This document shows, piece by piece, positions 15,777 to 22,951 of a DNA stretch of 41,408 nucleotides (its first letter is position 1; each line of letters begins with the position of its first letter). The stretch is taken from NCBI GenBank assembly GCA_964559535.1, contig CAZLIC010000033.1, positions 1-41,408 of the forward strand. The letters run 5' to 3'. Made by a program: the position numbers and the translations under genes. The stretch is from CAZLIC01 sp964559535. Its GTDB lineage: Bacteria; Pseudomonadota; Alphaproteobacteria; Rhodobacterales; Rhodobacteraceae. A model generated the notes under the pieces. That model was not told the DNA's origin. It saw only the letters and a program-made list of their open reading frames with translations, and did not search any database.

Positions 15777-17210
15777 TCAGGTCCGGGGGGCCAGGGTCTT
15801 CAGCAGGGCGGCGAAGGCGAAGGGATGGTCAAGGTTCACAAGGTCGGGCCGCGCCGCACGGATGCGCCGGAAGACGCTGGCCTCGCGGCCCATGTAGGCC
15901 ACCATCGGCTGCGCGCCCCTTGCCCGCAAGTCGGCAAACTCGGACAGGTCCTCGTCAGGCGAGTATTCCACGATCTGCGGATCATAGGCGGCCAGGGTCG
16001 CCGCAAGATCGGGGAAATCCTGCCTGCGCGCCATCAGGTTTGCCTCAGGCGCAATCCGGCGCATCCGGTGCATCCGGGCCGCATCGAAGGACCAGAAGAA
16101 CACCCGGCCTGCCATTCCCGCCGCCCCGACCGCGGCCCAGACCCGGTCGGGATCGGCCGACTTCAGCTCCAGATACAGCGCGCCACCATGGGCCTTTGCC
16201 CGGTCCAGAACCTCGGCCAGGGTCGGAATCGGGGAGCCGGCAAAGAACGGGTCGTGCCACGCCCCCGCATCCAGCCTGCGCAGCGCAGCAAGTGTCTGGC
16301 CCATCACCGGGCCGTCACCATTCGTCGTGCGGTTCAACGTCTGGTCGTGCAGCACGACAGTCTCGCCATCCGCCGTATCCTGCAGGTCAACCTCGACATG
16401 CGAGAACCCTGCAAGAAACGCGCAGTCGATGGCGGGCAGGGTGTTTTCCGGCGCCGCGATGTTCGCCCCGCGATGGCAGACAATCTGAACCGGCCAGTCG
16501 GCGGGCGGGCGGAACGGGTTCACCATTTCGGGCCGGTCCGAACAGATGCCGGTCACCGGCGTCACCCGGATTGCTGCCATCCGCACCGGGTCTTCCTCGT
16601 GCCAAAGGACAACGCGCTGGCCCTGCGCAAAGGCGCGGTCGAACAGGGCGGGGGTCAATGCATCTTGTGGCCGTTCCATCCGCTCCCAACACAGGTGAAT
16701 GACATCTGCCCCCGCCGCATGGGCAAAGGGATCGGCCCCCAGCGGCACCAGCACCGCGCGCGGGTAGGGGCTGCCCGCGTCTTGCAGGGCCCGTGCGACA
16801 CTGCGGTCAAAGGCCCCCAGGATCGCCCGGTCAATGCCATGCGCCCGCAACAGCTGCAACGTTGGCAGGGCCGCGCCGTTGTCCTTGATGTCGGCATAGA
16901 TGCCGACGCCGCGTCGTGCGGCCAGTGCGACAATGTCCTCCAACCGGGGGGCAGGGCGGCCAAGCGCAGCGGTGCGGGCCTGAAGCCCGGCCCAGTCCAG
17001 TGCCGCAACCGGGGTGGCATCGGGCAGGTCCGCGTCATGGTGGGCAACCGGCACGCCGTCCCGGGTCAGGCGGATGTCCACCTCCCACATGTCAGCCCCC
17101 AGATCGGCGGCCAGGTCAAAGGCGCGCAGCGTGTTGTCAAAGGCATAGGCCGAGGCCCCGCGATGCGCGATGGCATAGGGCCTGTCGGGCCGGGTCCAGT
17201 CTTGTGTCAC
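15777..17210 (-). CDS. Tandem-domain glycerophosphodiester phosphodiesterase
   Basis: This 477-residue protein has two GDPD domains in a row. The C-terminal domain (about 243-470) has all hallmarks: CHRGANIAAPENT (His246, Arg247, Glu255, Asn256), HVEVDLQDT (Glu273, Asp275), VLHD (His288) and YLELKS. The N-terminal domain (about 12-230) keeps AHRGASAY (His16, Arg17), WEVDIRLTRDG (Glu43, Asp45) and HHD (57-59). However, its PENT is changed to FDNT (Asp25 in place of Glu) and ELK to DIK. It may therefore be weakly active or have a different specificity. A typical GDPD has one domain of about 250 residues. The GTG start at 17210 overlaps the stop of the ATPase remnant. The family releases glycerol 3-phosphate and an alcohol from glycerophosphodiesters. 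Confidence 0.9.
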   Translation of the reverse strand: MTQDWTRPDRPYAIAHRGASAYAFDNTLRAFDLAADLGADMWEVDIRLTRDGVPVAHHDADLPDATPVAALDWAGLQARTAALGRPAPRLEDIVALAARRGVGIYADIKDNGAALPTLQLLRAHGIDRAILGAFDRSVARALQDAGSPYPRAVLVPLGADPFAHAAGADVIHLCWERMERPQDALTPALFDRAFAQGQRVVLWHEEDPVRMAAIRVTPVTGICSDRPEMVNPFRPPADWPVQIVCHRGANIAAPENTLPAIDCAFLAGFSHVEVDLQDTADGETVVLHDQTLNRTTNGDGPVMGQTLAALRRLDAGAWHDPFFAGSPIPTLAEVLDRAKAHGGALYLELKSADPDRVWAAVGAAGMAGRVFFWSFDAARMHRMRRIAPEANLMARRQDFPDLAATLAAYDPQIVEYSPDEDLSEFADLRARGAQPMVAYMGREASVFRRIRAARPDLVNLDHPFAFAALLKTLAPRT

Positions 17211-17322
17211 AGCCGCATCCCCTGTTCATCGAACGCCATGATCCGGGCGGCATCCACGCCCCAGTCCACCGACTGACCGGGCGCAAAGCCACTGTGCGTG
17301 GGCAGGATCGCCCGCAGCTCGC
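17207..17322 (-). pseudogene. C-terminal remnant of an ABC sugar-transporter ATPase
   Basis: This frame encodes GELRAILPTHSGFAPGQSVD, then WGVDAARIMAFDEQGMRL and a stop. The sequence matches the C-terminal TOBE/OB end of MalK/UgpC-type ATPases, where the pattern -F-PGQ-V-W--D-ARI--FDE-G is usual. Nothing of the Walker domains remains. The join with the upstream permease lies at about 17320-17325, with the permease ending in GMILFSSA in another frame. Its stop still overlaps the GDPD start (GTGA), preserving what was probably the original ATPase-GDPD junction. The simplest reading is a deletion of about 2 kb that removed the end of permease 1, all of permease 2 and most of the ATPase. Confidence 0.75.
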
Positions 17323-18256
17323 CGAGGAAAACAGGATCATCCCCAGCGAGGCCCCGACAAAGCCGTTGATCAGGATCACCGCCACCCAGGCATTCGCCGC
17401 ACTGTCCACCATCCAGTTGCGCGGAACCACGCCAAAGGGTGCCAACATGGCCAAGATGAAGCCCTGATCGGCGGTCATCCAGCGCCACATCAGCACATAC
17501 AGGACCGGCGGCAGGATGCGGGGCAGAAACCAGATGGCGCGAAAGGTGTTGGCCAGCGCGGCAGGCAAGTAAAAGGTGGAAATCGCCAGGAACAGCCCGA
17601 AGCCGATGTTGAAGCCAAGCGTCGCCACAACATAGAACACCGTGTTCGCCGCATAGCGCCAGGTCGCCGGAAGCTGGGCAAGCAACGCGAAGTTTCCGGT
17701 CGTCCAGTGCCAGCCGGTATAGGCCGCATCGGTCAGGGTCCGAACTTCGGTTTCCGGCAGAGCAAGGGCCACCAGGCTGGCCCGCATTCCCGCCGCCTCG
17801 GCATGGCGCTGGTCCAGCACCGAGGTCCGGAACAGCGCCGCGGCGGCCTTGCGGTCTGCCGCGCTGCGGATCGGATTGCGCGGCAGGTCGCGCAGCAGCC
17901 GCTCCATCTCGCGCCGACTGGCAACAGTCTGGCCCAGATGGCTGGCGCCAAGCGCCTCGGCCCGGTCCGCGCCAAGCGCCTCGCCAAAGGCCGTCAGCGT
18001 GGCGCGGGTCACGGCATAGCCGTCACCGGTCAGCGCCTGCGCCGTCTGGGGCGAGATGGTGCCCTGCTCGGCCAGTCGATCCACCTGCTGGCGGGTCGGA
18101 ACATACTCGCCCCCCAAGGATGCCGGTCGACGTGCTCATGCTGGTATACGAAAACGTCGCGGTCAGCAGGACCGGCAACAGAAAGAACAGCATCGCCACA
18201 ATCAGCGCGGGCCCAAGAAAGGCCAGCGCCAGAAGGTTGGGGCGGCTGCGGGTCAT
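17323..18256 (-). pseudogene. Broken ABC sugar-transporter permease (MalF/UgpA type)
   Basis: The N-terminus (18256 down to about 18116) encodes MTRSRPNLLALAFLGPALIV and TM1 and ends STGILGG. The continuation GEYVPTRQQVDRLAEQ and four more TM segments are in the next frame (18117 down to about 17323). The switch lies at a run of six C on the plus strand (18110-18115): five would keep ILGGEYVPTRQQ in one frame. The gene therefore carries a +1 frameshift, or a sequencing error in the run. Independently, the 3' end is missing. After INGFVGASLGMILFSSA the EAA coupling loop and last helix are absent, and the tail of an ATPase gene follows. The permease cannot function as it stands. Confidence 0.8.
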
Positions 18257-18284
18257 GGGCGGCCTTGGTCCGGGGTAAGGTGGC

Positions 18285-18315
18285 CGGGCCGGCGGGCAGG
18301 AACGCCGCCGGCCCG
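18285..18315 (-). terminator. Intercistronic hairpin after the binding-protein gene
   Basis: CGGGCCGGCGG (18285-18295) pairs perfectly with CCGCCGGCCCG (18305-18315) over 11 bp with a 9-nt loop, in the 64-bp gap between the binding protein and the broken permease. There is no T-run, so an mRNA-stabilising or attenuating role is likelier than complete termination. Confidence 0.55.
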
Positions 18316-18320
18316 CAGGT

Positions 18321-19676
18321 TCAGCGAACGATCAGCTCATCGCCCAGCGCGGCGGTCAGACCGGCTTCCAGTTCGGACACGGCCTGTTCCGGGGTCTGCA
18401 CGCCGGTCCACACGGCCTCCAGCCCTTTCCACATCGCTTCCGAGTAGGCGCCGTACTTCACATGGTTCGGCTGCGAATTCGCGTGCGGCAGCAGCACCGT
18501 CGTCGCCTCGCTGGCCCAGCGGTCGCCGCTGTACAGCTCGATGCCCGCCTGCGCCTCGGCCACCGCAAGATGCGCCGACTTGATCGCGCGCAGCGAGTTC
18601 GGCCGCGGTTCCGTGGCAATGGCAATCAGCTGTGCCGCCACTTCCTGCACCCGCTCGTCGGCCTGCTTGGTCACCAGATAGACCAGCGGATGGGTGATCG
18701 TGTTGGCCCGCCCGCCTTCGCCACCCGCCGGGATCAGCGAAAAGCCGATGGTGCCGAAGAAGTCGGTGTTGCCCTGCTTGCCGGTATAGTTGGCATAGTG
18801 CCAGGTGCCGCCGTGCCAGAACAGCGCCTTGCCGGTCGCCACTTCGGCATACCACTGGTCCCAGTCGGCGCCGATATGGGTTTTGCGGGTCACACCCGCC
18901 GCAACGGAATCGGCGAAGAACTGGTAGTACGCCGTCATTGCCGCGCGGTCCAGCACCAGTTTGCCGGTTTCAGGATCGGCCAGGGTGCCGCCGAAGGACT
19001 GGTAGAACTGCGCATAGTCCGGCCCGTTCGAAACGCGCGGGTACCAGCCATAGCCCGGCTCGACCAGACCCATCTCGGTCGCCTTCTTGGCGTCTTCCAG
19101 CATGTTCTGCAGTGTGTTCTCGCCCGACTGCACACGGCCCGGCAGCGCGTCAAGATCTGCATCGCTGTAACCGGTCTTCTTCATCGTGTCCTTCCAGAAG
19201 AAGAACGGGCGGCTTTCCGCATCCCGCGGAATGCCCCACTGCACGCCACCAAACGAAGCGATGTCCATCAGGTTCGGATAGACGTTCGACAGGGGCCAGG
19301 CGTCCAGGTCCAGGTAATCCTCAACCGGCACGATGTACCCGGCCTGGCTCCAGGGTGCGATATCCAGGTGGCCGGTCACCACGATGGCGGGGGCGGTCCC
19401 GGCCTCGGCGCCCAGCGTCACGGCCTGCTTGAACTCGTCCCAGCCGGAAAAGTCGCGCTTGCCGTCCACGGTGATGTCCAGCGTCTCGCCGCGCACGGCA
19501 GCCTCACGCTCCAGAATGTCGGCGGCCATGGCCATGGCGATGGCGTCAACGCGGTAGGAATCGGCGTCGCCAGCAAGGGCCCAGACAGTGATCTTGATGT
19601 CTTCCGCGCAAAGCGGTGCGGCCAGAGTGGCCGCAAGGATCGCGGCAAGGGTCGGCGTGCGGTGAAGGCGGATCAT
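18321..19676 (-). CDS. ABC transporter substrate-binding protein (SBP_bac_1 type)
   Basis: This 451-residue protein has a signal peptide (MIRLHRTPTLAAILAATLAA, cleavage near residue 24, LCA|ED) and an extracellular binding-protein fold of the maltose/UgpB class (IKITVWALAGDADSYRVDAI near the N-terminus, FWHGGTWHYANY near 300). The ATG at 19676 follows GGGAGAT and sets the signal peptide correctly; the open frame extends far upstream into the antisense of a GDPD gene and is not coding there. It heads an operon with a broken permease, an ATPase remnant, GDPD, LacI and IMPase. This suggests a glycerophosphodiester or polyol-phosphate ligand. It appears intact although its own membrane partners are destroyed; the ligand is not identified. 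Confidence 0.87.
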   Translation of the reverse strand: MIRLHRTPTLAAILAATLAAPLCAEDIKITVWALAGDADSYRVDAIAMAMAADILEREAAVRGETLDITVDGKRDFSGWDEFKQAVTLGAEAGTAPAIVVTGHLDIAPWSQAGYIVPVEDYLDLDAWPLSNVYPNLMDIASFGGVQWGIPRDAESRPFFFWKDTMKKTGYSDADLDALPGRVQSGENTLQNMLEDAKKATEMGLVEPGYGWYPRVSNGPDYAQFYQSFGGTLADPETGKLVLDRAAMTAYYQFFADSVAAGVTRKTHIGADWDQWYAEVATGKALFWHGGTWHYANYTGKQGNTDFFGTIGFSLIPAGGEGGRANTITHPLVYLVTKQADERVQEVAAQLIAIATEPRPNSLRAIKSAHLAVAEAQAGIELYSGDRWASEATTVLLPHANSQPNHVKYGAYSEAMWKGLEAVWTGVQTPEQAVSELEAGLTAALGDELIVR

Positions 19677-19713
19677 CGGGATCTCCCTGTGGGTATGGGA
19701 ATCGGTGCGGGGT

Positions 19714-19729
19714 CTGCACACCTGTGCAG
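19714..19729. promoter_or_regulatory. 16-bp palindrome, candidate LacI operator
   Basis: CTGCACACCTGTGCAG has perfect 7-bp arms around a 2-bp centre. It lies in the 78-bp divergent region between the binding-protein start (19676) and the plus-strand GDPD start (19755). Size and symmetry fit LacI-family operators, and the LacI gene at 14755-15774 is encoded in the operon it would control. Confidence 0.6.
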
Positions 19730-19754
19730 CCCAGGCAGGGTCGGCTATGCTTTT

Positions 19755-20729
19755 ATGACGATGGACAGGGTCGCGGGCGGCAGGCAGGCTGTCGGCCGTC
19801 CGCAACCTGACGATGGTGCCACCGTGTCTGATGCCCCTGTCGCGCTGCCGCTTTCCGGCCGCCGCGTGCTTCTGAAATGGCATCGCGGGCGGCAAAGGCT
19901 GTCCGACCCGTCGTTCCCTGTCGCGGCACTGGCCCGGGGGCTGGCGGCCGGGGCCAGCGTCGAAATCGACCTCCAGCCCCTGTCCGACGGCGGCTTCGCG
20001 GTGATCCACGATCCTGATCTTGACCGCGAAACGACGGGCCATGGTCCCGTGTGCGCCATCGGCAGCGCCGGGTTCCAGGCCCTGCACCGCCGCGACAACG
20101 CCGGTGCGCCGCTGCCCGAACGTGCCCTGACGCTGGCCAGCCTTTCCACCTGCATCGGCCCGTCAACCGCACCAGGCGCTGTCCTTCAATTGGACCTGCA
20201 ATGCCGCGACCATGACCTGTCACCGGCGCATGTGGGGGGTATCGGCGCCTCGCTGGGCGCGCTGTTCGGCAATGTCATCCTGTCGGGCGAGGATGCCGCG
20301 GCGGTGCAGCGACTAGCGGCTGCCACGCCGGGCCTGACGGTCGGCTACGACCCCTGCGCCGAACACGGGCAGATCGGTCTTGCCCGCGCTGGCGACTGGC
20401 CGCTTTTCGTGGACGAGACACTCCGCGCCGTGCCGCAAGCCTCCACCATCTACCTGGCGCTGGACCTGCCGATTCTGGCCGATGAACAGGGGTTCGACCT
20501 GATCGGCGCTTTCCATGGCCGGGGCAAGACCGTCGATTGCTTCACCCTTGTCGGCGACGAGCCGGATGCCCTGTCCATACTCGAACACCTGGCCCGGCTT
20601 GGTGCCGATCAGATCACCACCGATGACCCAGAGGGCCTTCTCCGGATGTGGGCCATGTCCTCTTGCCGACCCCGGCCCCGATCTTCCCTCTGCAACATGG
20701 CCCGCAGGCGGGAACACGAACGCTCATGA
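19755..20729 (+). CDS. GDPD-like phosphodiesterase, divergent from the ABC operon
   Basis: This protein of up to 324 residues has a GDPD-type barrel: KWHRGRQRLSD (His43, Arg44), ASVEIDLQPLSDGG (Glu70, Asp72), AVIHDPDLDRETTGHGPV (His85, Asp86) and ITTDDPEGL near the end. The usual ENT after HRG is not recognisable, so metal binding may differ from the classic enzyme. The start is uncertain. The ATG at 19755 or 19761, or a GTG at 19824, would all leave the barrel intact, and none has a strong ribosome-binding site. The gene diverges from the binding-protein operon across the 19714-19729 palindrome and converges on the downstream permease gene. It is the second GDPD-type protein in this locus, so the enzymes may differ in substrate or location; no signal peptide is evident. 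Confidence 0.78.
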   Translation: MTMDRVAGGRQAVGRPQPDDGATVSDAPVALPLSGRRVLLKWHRGRQRLSDPSFPVAALARGLAAGASVEIDLQPLSDGGFAVIHDPDLDRETTGHGPVCAIGSAGFQALHRRDNAGAPLPERALTLASLSTCIGPSTAPGAVLQLDLQCRDHDLSPAHVGGIGASLGALFGNVILSGEDAAAVQRLAAATPGLTVGYDPCAEHGQIGLARAGDWPLFVDETLRAVPQASTIYLALDLPILADEQGFDLIGAFHGRGKTVDCFTLVGDEPDALSILEHLARLGADQITTDDPEGLLRMWAMSSCRPRPRSSLCNMARRREHERS

Positions 20730-20759
20730 TGCACGGCAAAAGGCGGACAGGGCGGGGGA

Positions 20760-21758
20760 TCAGTTGCTGCGGCGATAGTTGGCCAGCCGGTCAAACATCA
20801 CGGCAAACAGGATGGCACCACCGATGAAGGTTCCCTGCCAGAAGGCGTTGATGCCAAGCAGGCCCAGGCTGTTGCGGATGACCTCGATCAGCATGGCGCC
20901 GATGATCGCCCCCACGGCGGTGCCCGCACCCCCCGCAAGGTTCGCGCCGCCAATGACGGCCGCCGCGATCACCTGCAACTCAAGTCCCGCGCCGATGTTC
21001 GTGGTGACGGCCCCAAGCCAGCCGGTCTGCACGATCCCCGCAATACCGGCCGAGAGTGCGGACACCATGTAGACCACCACCTTGATCGGACGGACCGGAA
21101 CGCCGGTCATCGTTGCCGCCTGTTCGTTTCCGCCGATGGCGAAAAGGTAGCGCCCGAACCGTGTGAACCGCAGCAGAAAGGCGGTCACGACAGCCAGCAC
21201 GACCATGTAGATGACGGGATTGGCGATGCCGAACAGCCAGGCCCCGCCACCAAGTGCCAGCAGGGCATCGTGGTCGGGGCCAAACTCGAAGACCACGGTG
21301 TTGCCCGAGGCGACCATGGCCAGGCTTCGCGCGACCGACAGCATGCCCAGCGTCACGACAAAGGACGGCAACCCGACATAGGCGATCAGCACGCCGTTGA
21401 TCGCGCCGACGATCAGCGCGGTGGCAACAGAGGCGGCGATGCCCACCTCAAGCGAATACCCGGCGTGCATCACCACCGCCAGCACCATGGAACACAGGCA
21501 CAGAACCGAGCCCACCGACAGATCGATGCCGCCGGTGATGATGACCATCGTCATGCCCAGCGCGACGATGGCCACGAACGTCACATTCCGGGTGATGTTG
21601 TACAGGTTCTTCGCGGTGGCGAAGGCATCGGTCGCGAACGACAGCGCCAGCGAGGCCACGACCACCGCAATGAAGACCCAGAATGTCTGACTGCCCAGCA
21701 GCCGGGACAGCGCGGTTTGCTGGGTCTTCTCGATCTGGGCGGAAAGTGATGTGGTCAT
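20760..21758 (-). CDS. Ribose/fructose-type ABC transporter permease
   Basis: This 332-residue BPD_transp_2 (RbsC/FrcC) permease has about eight to ten transmembrane segments. Family motifs are VALGMTMVIITGGIDLSVGS, GLPSFVVTLGM, FGRYLFAIGGNEQAATMTGV and AAAVIGGANLAGGAGTAVGA. The ATG at 21758 (MTTSLSAQIEK) is preferred over one at 21776 because AAGG precedes it. It lies 27 bp downstream of its ATPase gene. The matching binding protein is transcribed divergently from 22952, unlike the usual single operon. Substrate is unknown; the class carries pentoses, hexoses and polyols. Confidence 0.9.
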   Translation of the reverse strand: MTTSLSAQIEKTQQTALSRLLGSQTFWVFIAVVVASLALSFATDAFATAKNLYNITRNVTFVAIVALGMTMVIITGGIDLSVGSVLCLCSMVLAVVMHAGYSLEVGIAASVATALIVGAINGVLIAYVGLPSFVVTLGMLSVARSLAMVASGNTVVFEFGPDHDALLALGGGAWLFGIANPVIYMVVLAVVTAFLLRFTRFGRYLFAIGGNEQAATMTGVPVRPIKVVVYMVSALSAGIAGIVQTGWLGAVTTNIGAGLELQVIAAAVIGGANLAGGAGTAVGAIIGAMLIEVIRNSLGLLGINAFWQGTFIGGAILFAVMFDRLANYRRSN

Positions 21759-21785
21759 CGCTTGCCTTTCGGGCATGTTGGGGGG

Positions 21786-22526
21786 TCAGACAGCCTCGAT
21801 CGCACCAGTGATCAGGCCGGTCACCTCTTCGGGCGAGCTGTCGGCAATCCGCTTGTCGGCAACCTTGGTGCCGCGGCGCATCACGATCACGCGGTCGGCC
21901 ACGGCAAAGAGGTCGGGCATGCGGTGGCTGATCAGGACAACGGTGATGCCCTGGTCGCGCAGGCGGCGGATCAGGTTCAGAACCTCGGCCACCTGGCGCA
22001 CCGATATGGCGGCGGTCGGTTCGTCCATCAGCACGATGCGGGCGTTCGACAGGCGGGTGCGGGCAATGGCCACCGCCTGCCGCTGGCCGCCCGACATCCG
22101 CTTGACCAGATCGCGCGGGCGGGTTTCGGACTTCAGCTCGGTAAAGATCTCGGCCGCGCGGCGGTACATCGCCTTGTAGTCAAGCACGCGGAACGGCCCA
22201 ATCCCGGTCATCAGCTCGCGCCCCAGGAAGACGTTGCCGGCGGCGGTCAGGTTGTCGCACAGCGCAAGGTCCTGATGGACGATCTCGATCCCGTGCTGGC
22301 GCGCCTCAAGCGGGCGATGCATCACAACCTCGCGGTCGTCCATCAGCATCGTGCCGCTGCTGGGGCGGAAGTTGCCCGCGATCATCTTGACCAGTGTGGA
22401 TTTGCCCGCGCCGTTGTCACCCATCAGGCCGATCACCTCGCCTGCCTGCAAGGTGAACGACACATCCTTGACTGCCTCGATCGCACCGAAATGCTTCGAC
22501 AGATGCCTGAGTTCAAGTACCGCCAA
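21786..22526 (-). CDS. Single-domain sugar ABC transporter ATPase (FrcA-like)
   Basis: This 246-residue ATPase has one nucleotide-binding domain: Walker A GDNGAGKST, Q-loop IVHQDLALCDNL, signature MSGGQRQAVAIAR, Walker B IVLMDEPTAAI, switch ISHRMPD. Ribose-type systems normally have a double-domain ATPase of about 500 residues. The single-domain form recalls FrcA of the rhizobial fructose transporter, which would work as a homodimer. The start codon is TTG (22524-22526) with GGAAG upstream; no better ATG fits the N-terminus MAVLELRHLSKHFG. It is the first gene of the permease operon and faces the 22527-22951 regulatory region. Confidence 0.88.
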   Translation of the reverse strand: MAVLELRHLSKHFGAIEAVKDVSFTLQAGEVIGLMGDNGAGKSTLVKMIAGNFRPSSGTMLMDDREVVMHRPLEARQHGIEIVHQDLALCDNLTAAGNVFLGRELMTGIGPFRVLDYKAMYRRAAEIFTELKSETRPRDLVKRMSGGQRQAVAIARTRLSNARIVLMDEPTAAISVRQVAEVLNLIRRLRDQGITVVLISHRMPDLFAVADRVIVMRRGTKVADKRIADSSPEEVTGLITGAIEAV

Positions 22527-22602
22527 AGACTTCCGCCCTCCCCCCCGAGCATGCCCGTTCCAGCTAACCGGACGCTATCGCAAAGTCAATGAAATCCCTA
22601 GT

Positions 22603-22618
22603 ATAAAAGCGCTGTCAT
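22603..22618. promoter_or_regulatory. LacI-type operator 1
   Basis: ATAAAAGCGCTGTCAT is centred on the palindrome AGCGCT. It matches the reverse complement of operator 2 at 14 of 16 positions and belongs to the same motif as operator 3 at 26855-26870. It probably binds the GntR-like LacI protein encoded at 24841-25869. Confidence 0.65.
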
Positions 22619-22659
22619 TCTGTCAGATTCCGGGCCGGAAAGTCATCGAGTCACTTGAC

Positions 22660-22675
22660 GTGACAGCGCTTTCAT
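22660..22675. promoter_or_regulatory. LacI-type operator 2
   Basis: GTGACAGCGCTTTCAT is an AGCGCT-centred palindrome in opposite orientation to operator 1, 57 bp away centre to centre. The pair could support DNA looping across the divergent promoters. It directly follows the TTGACG hexamer, so binding would overlap a plus-strand promoter. Confidence 0.65.
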
Positions 22676-22951
22676 TGTCACCTTGCGCAGCAGGGACAAG
22701 CGGTCCTGCGCGCGATCCCGGAGGTCTGCCAACAGGCCGGACCAATGCGCGCAAGGCCCTGTCTCCTTGCTCCAGCGCGAAGGGGCAGGGCGACCGGGGT
22801 GCCGCCATGCCTGACCTGAATCCGCACTGCGAACGGCCGCAAGAGCTGCCGCAGACGGATCGTTCTTGACCGCTGCGTTGCGCAAGGACCGACCGGGTTC
22901 GTGCCGTCGGCGGATGCTGCAAACGACAATCCTTTTGGGAGGACAGACGAG

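Larger units (their letters stand above)
22527..22951. promoter_or_regulatory. Divergent control region between ATPase/permease and binding-protein genes
   Basis: This 425-bp gap carries two LacI-type palindromes (22603-22618 and 22660-22675) and then a leader of about 275 bp before the binding-protein gene. AGTCAA at 22584-22589 is a possible -35 (TTGACT on the minus strand) for the ATPase operon. TTGACG at 22655-22660 could be a -35 for the plus strand. The leader includes partly self-complementary sequence (22686-22716) and a 20-codon open frame at 22807-22869 without a clear ribosome-binding site. No gene is supported. Confidence 0.55.

Noticed and set aside
18321..20087. Binding protein with a 137-residue N-terminal extension
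   Set aside because: The extension is antisense to the plus-strand GDPD gene. The signal peptide begins at ATG 19676 with a good ribosome-binding site.
22807..22869. 20-codon open frame in the leader of the binding-protein gene
   Set aside because: It has no clear ribosome-binding site, no run of regulatory codons and no terminator/antiterminator pair, so a leader peptide is not supported.
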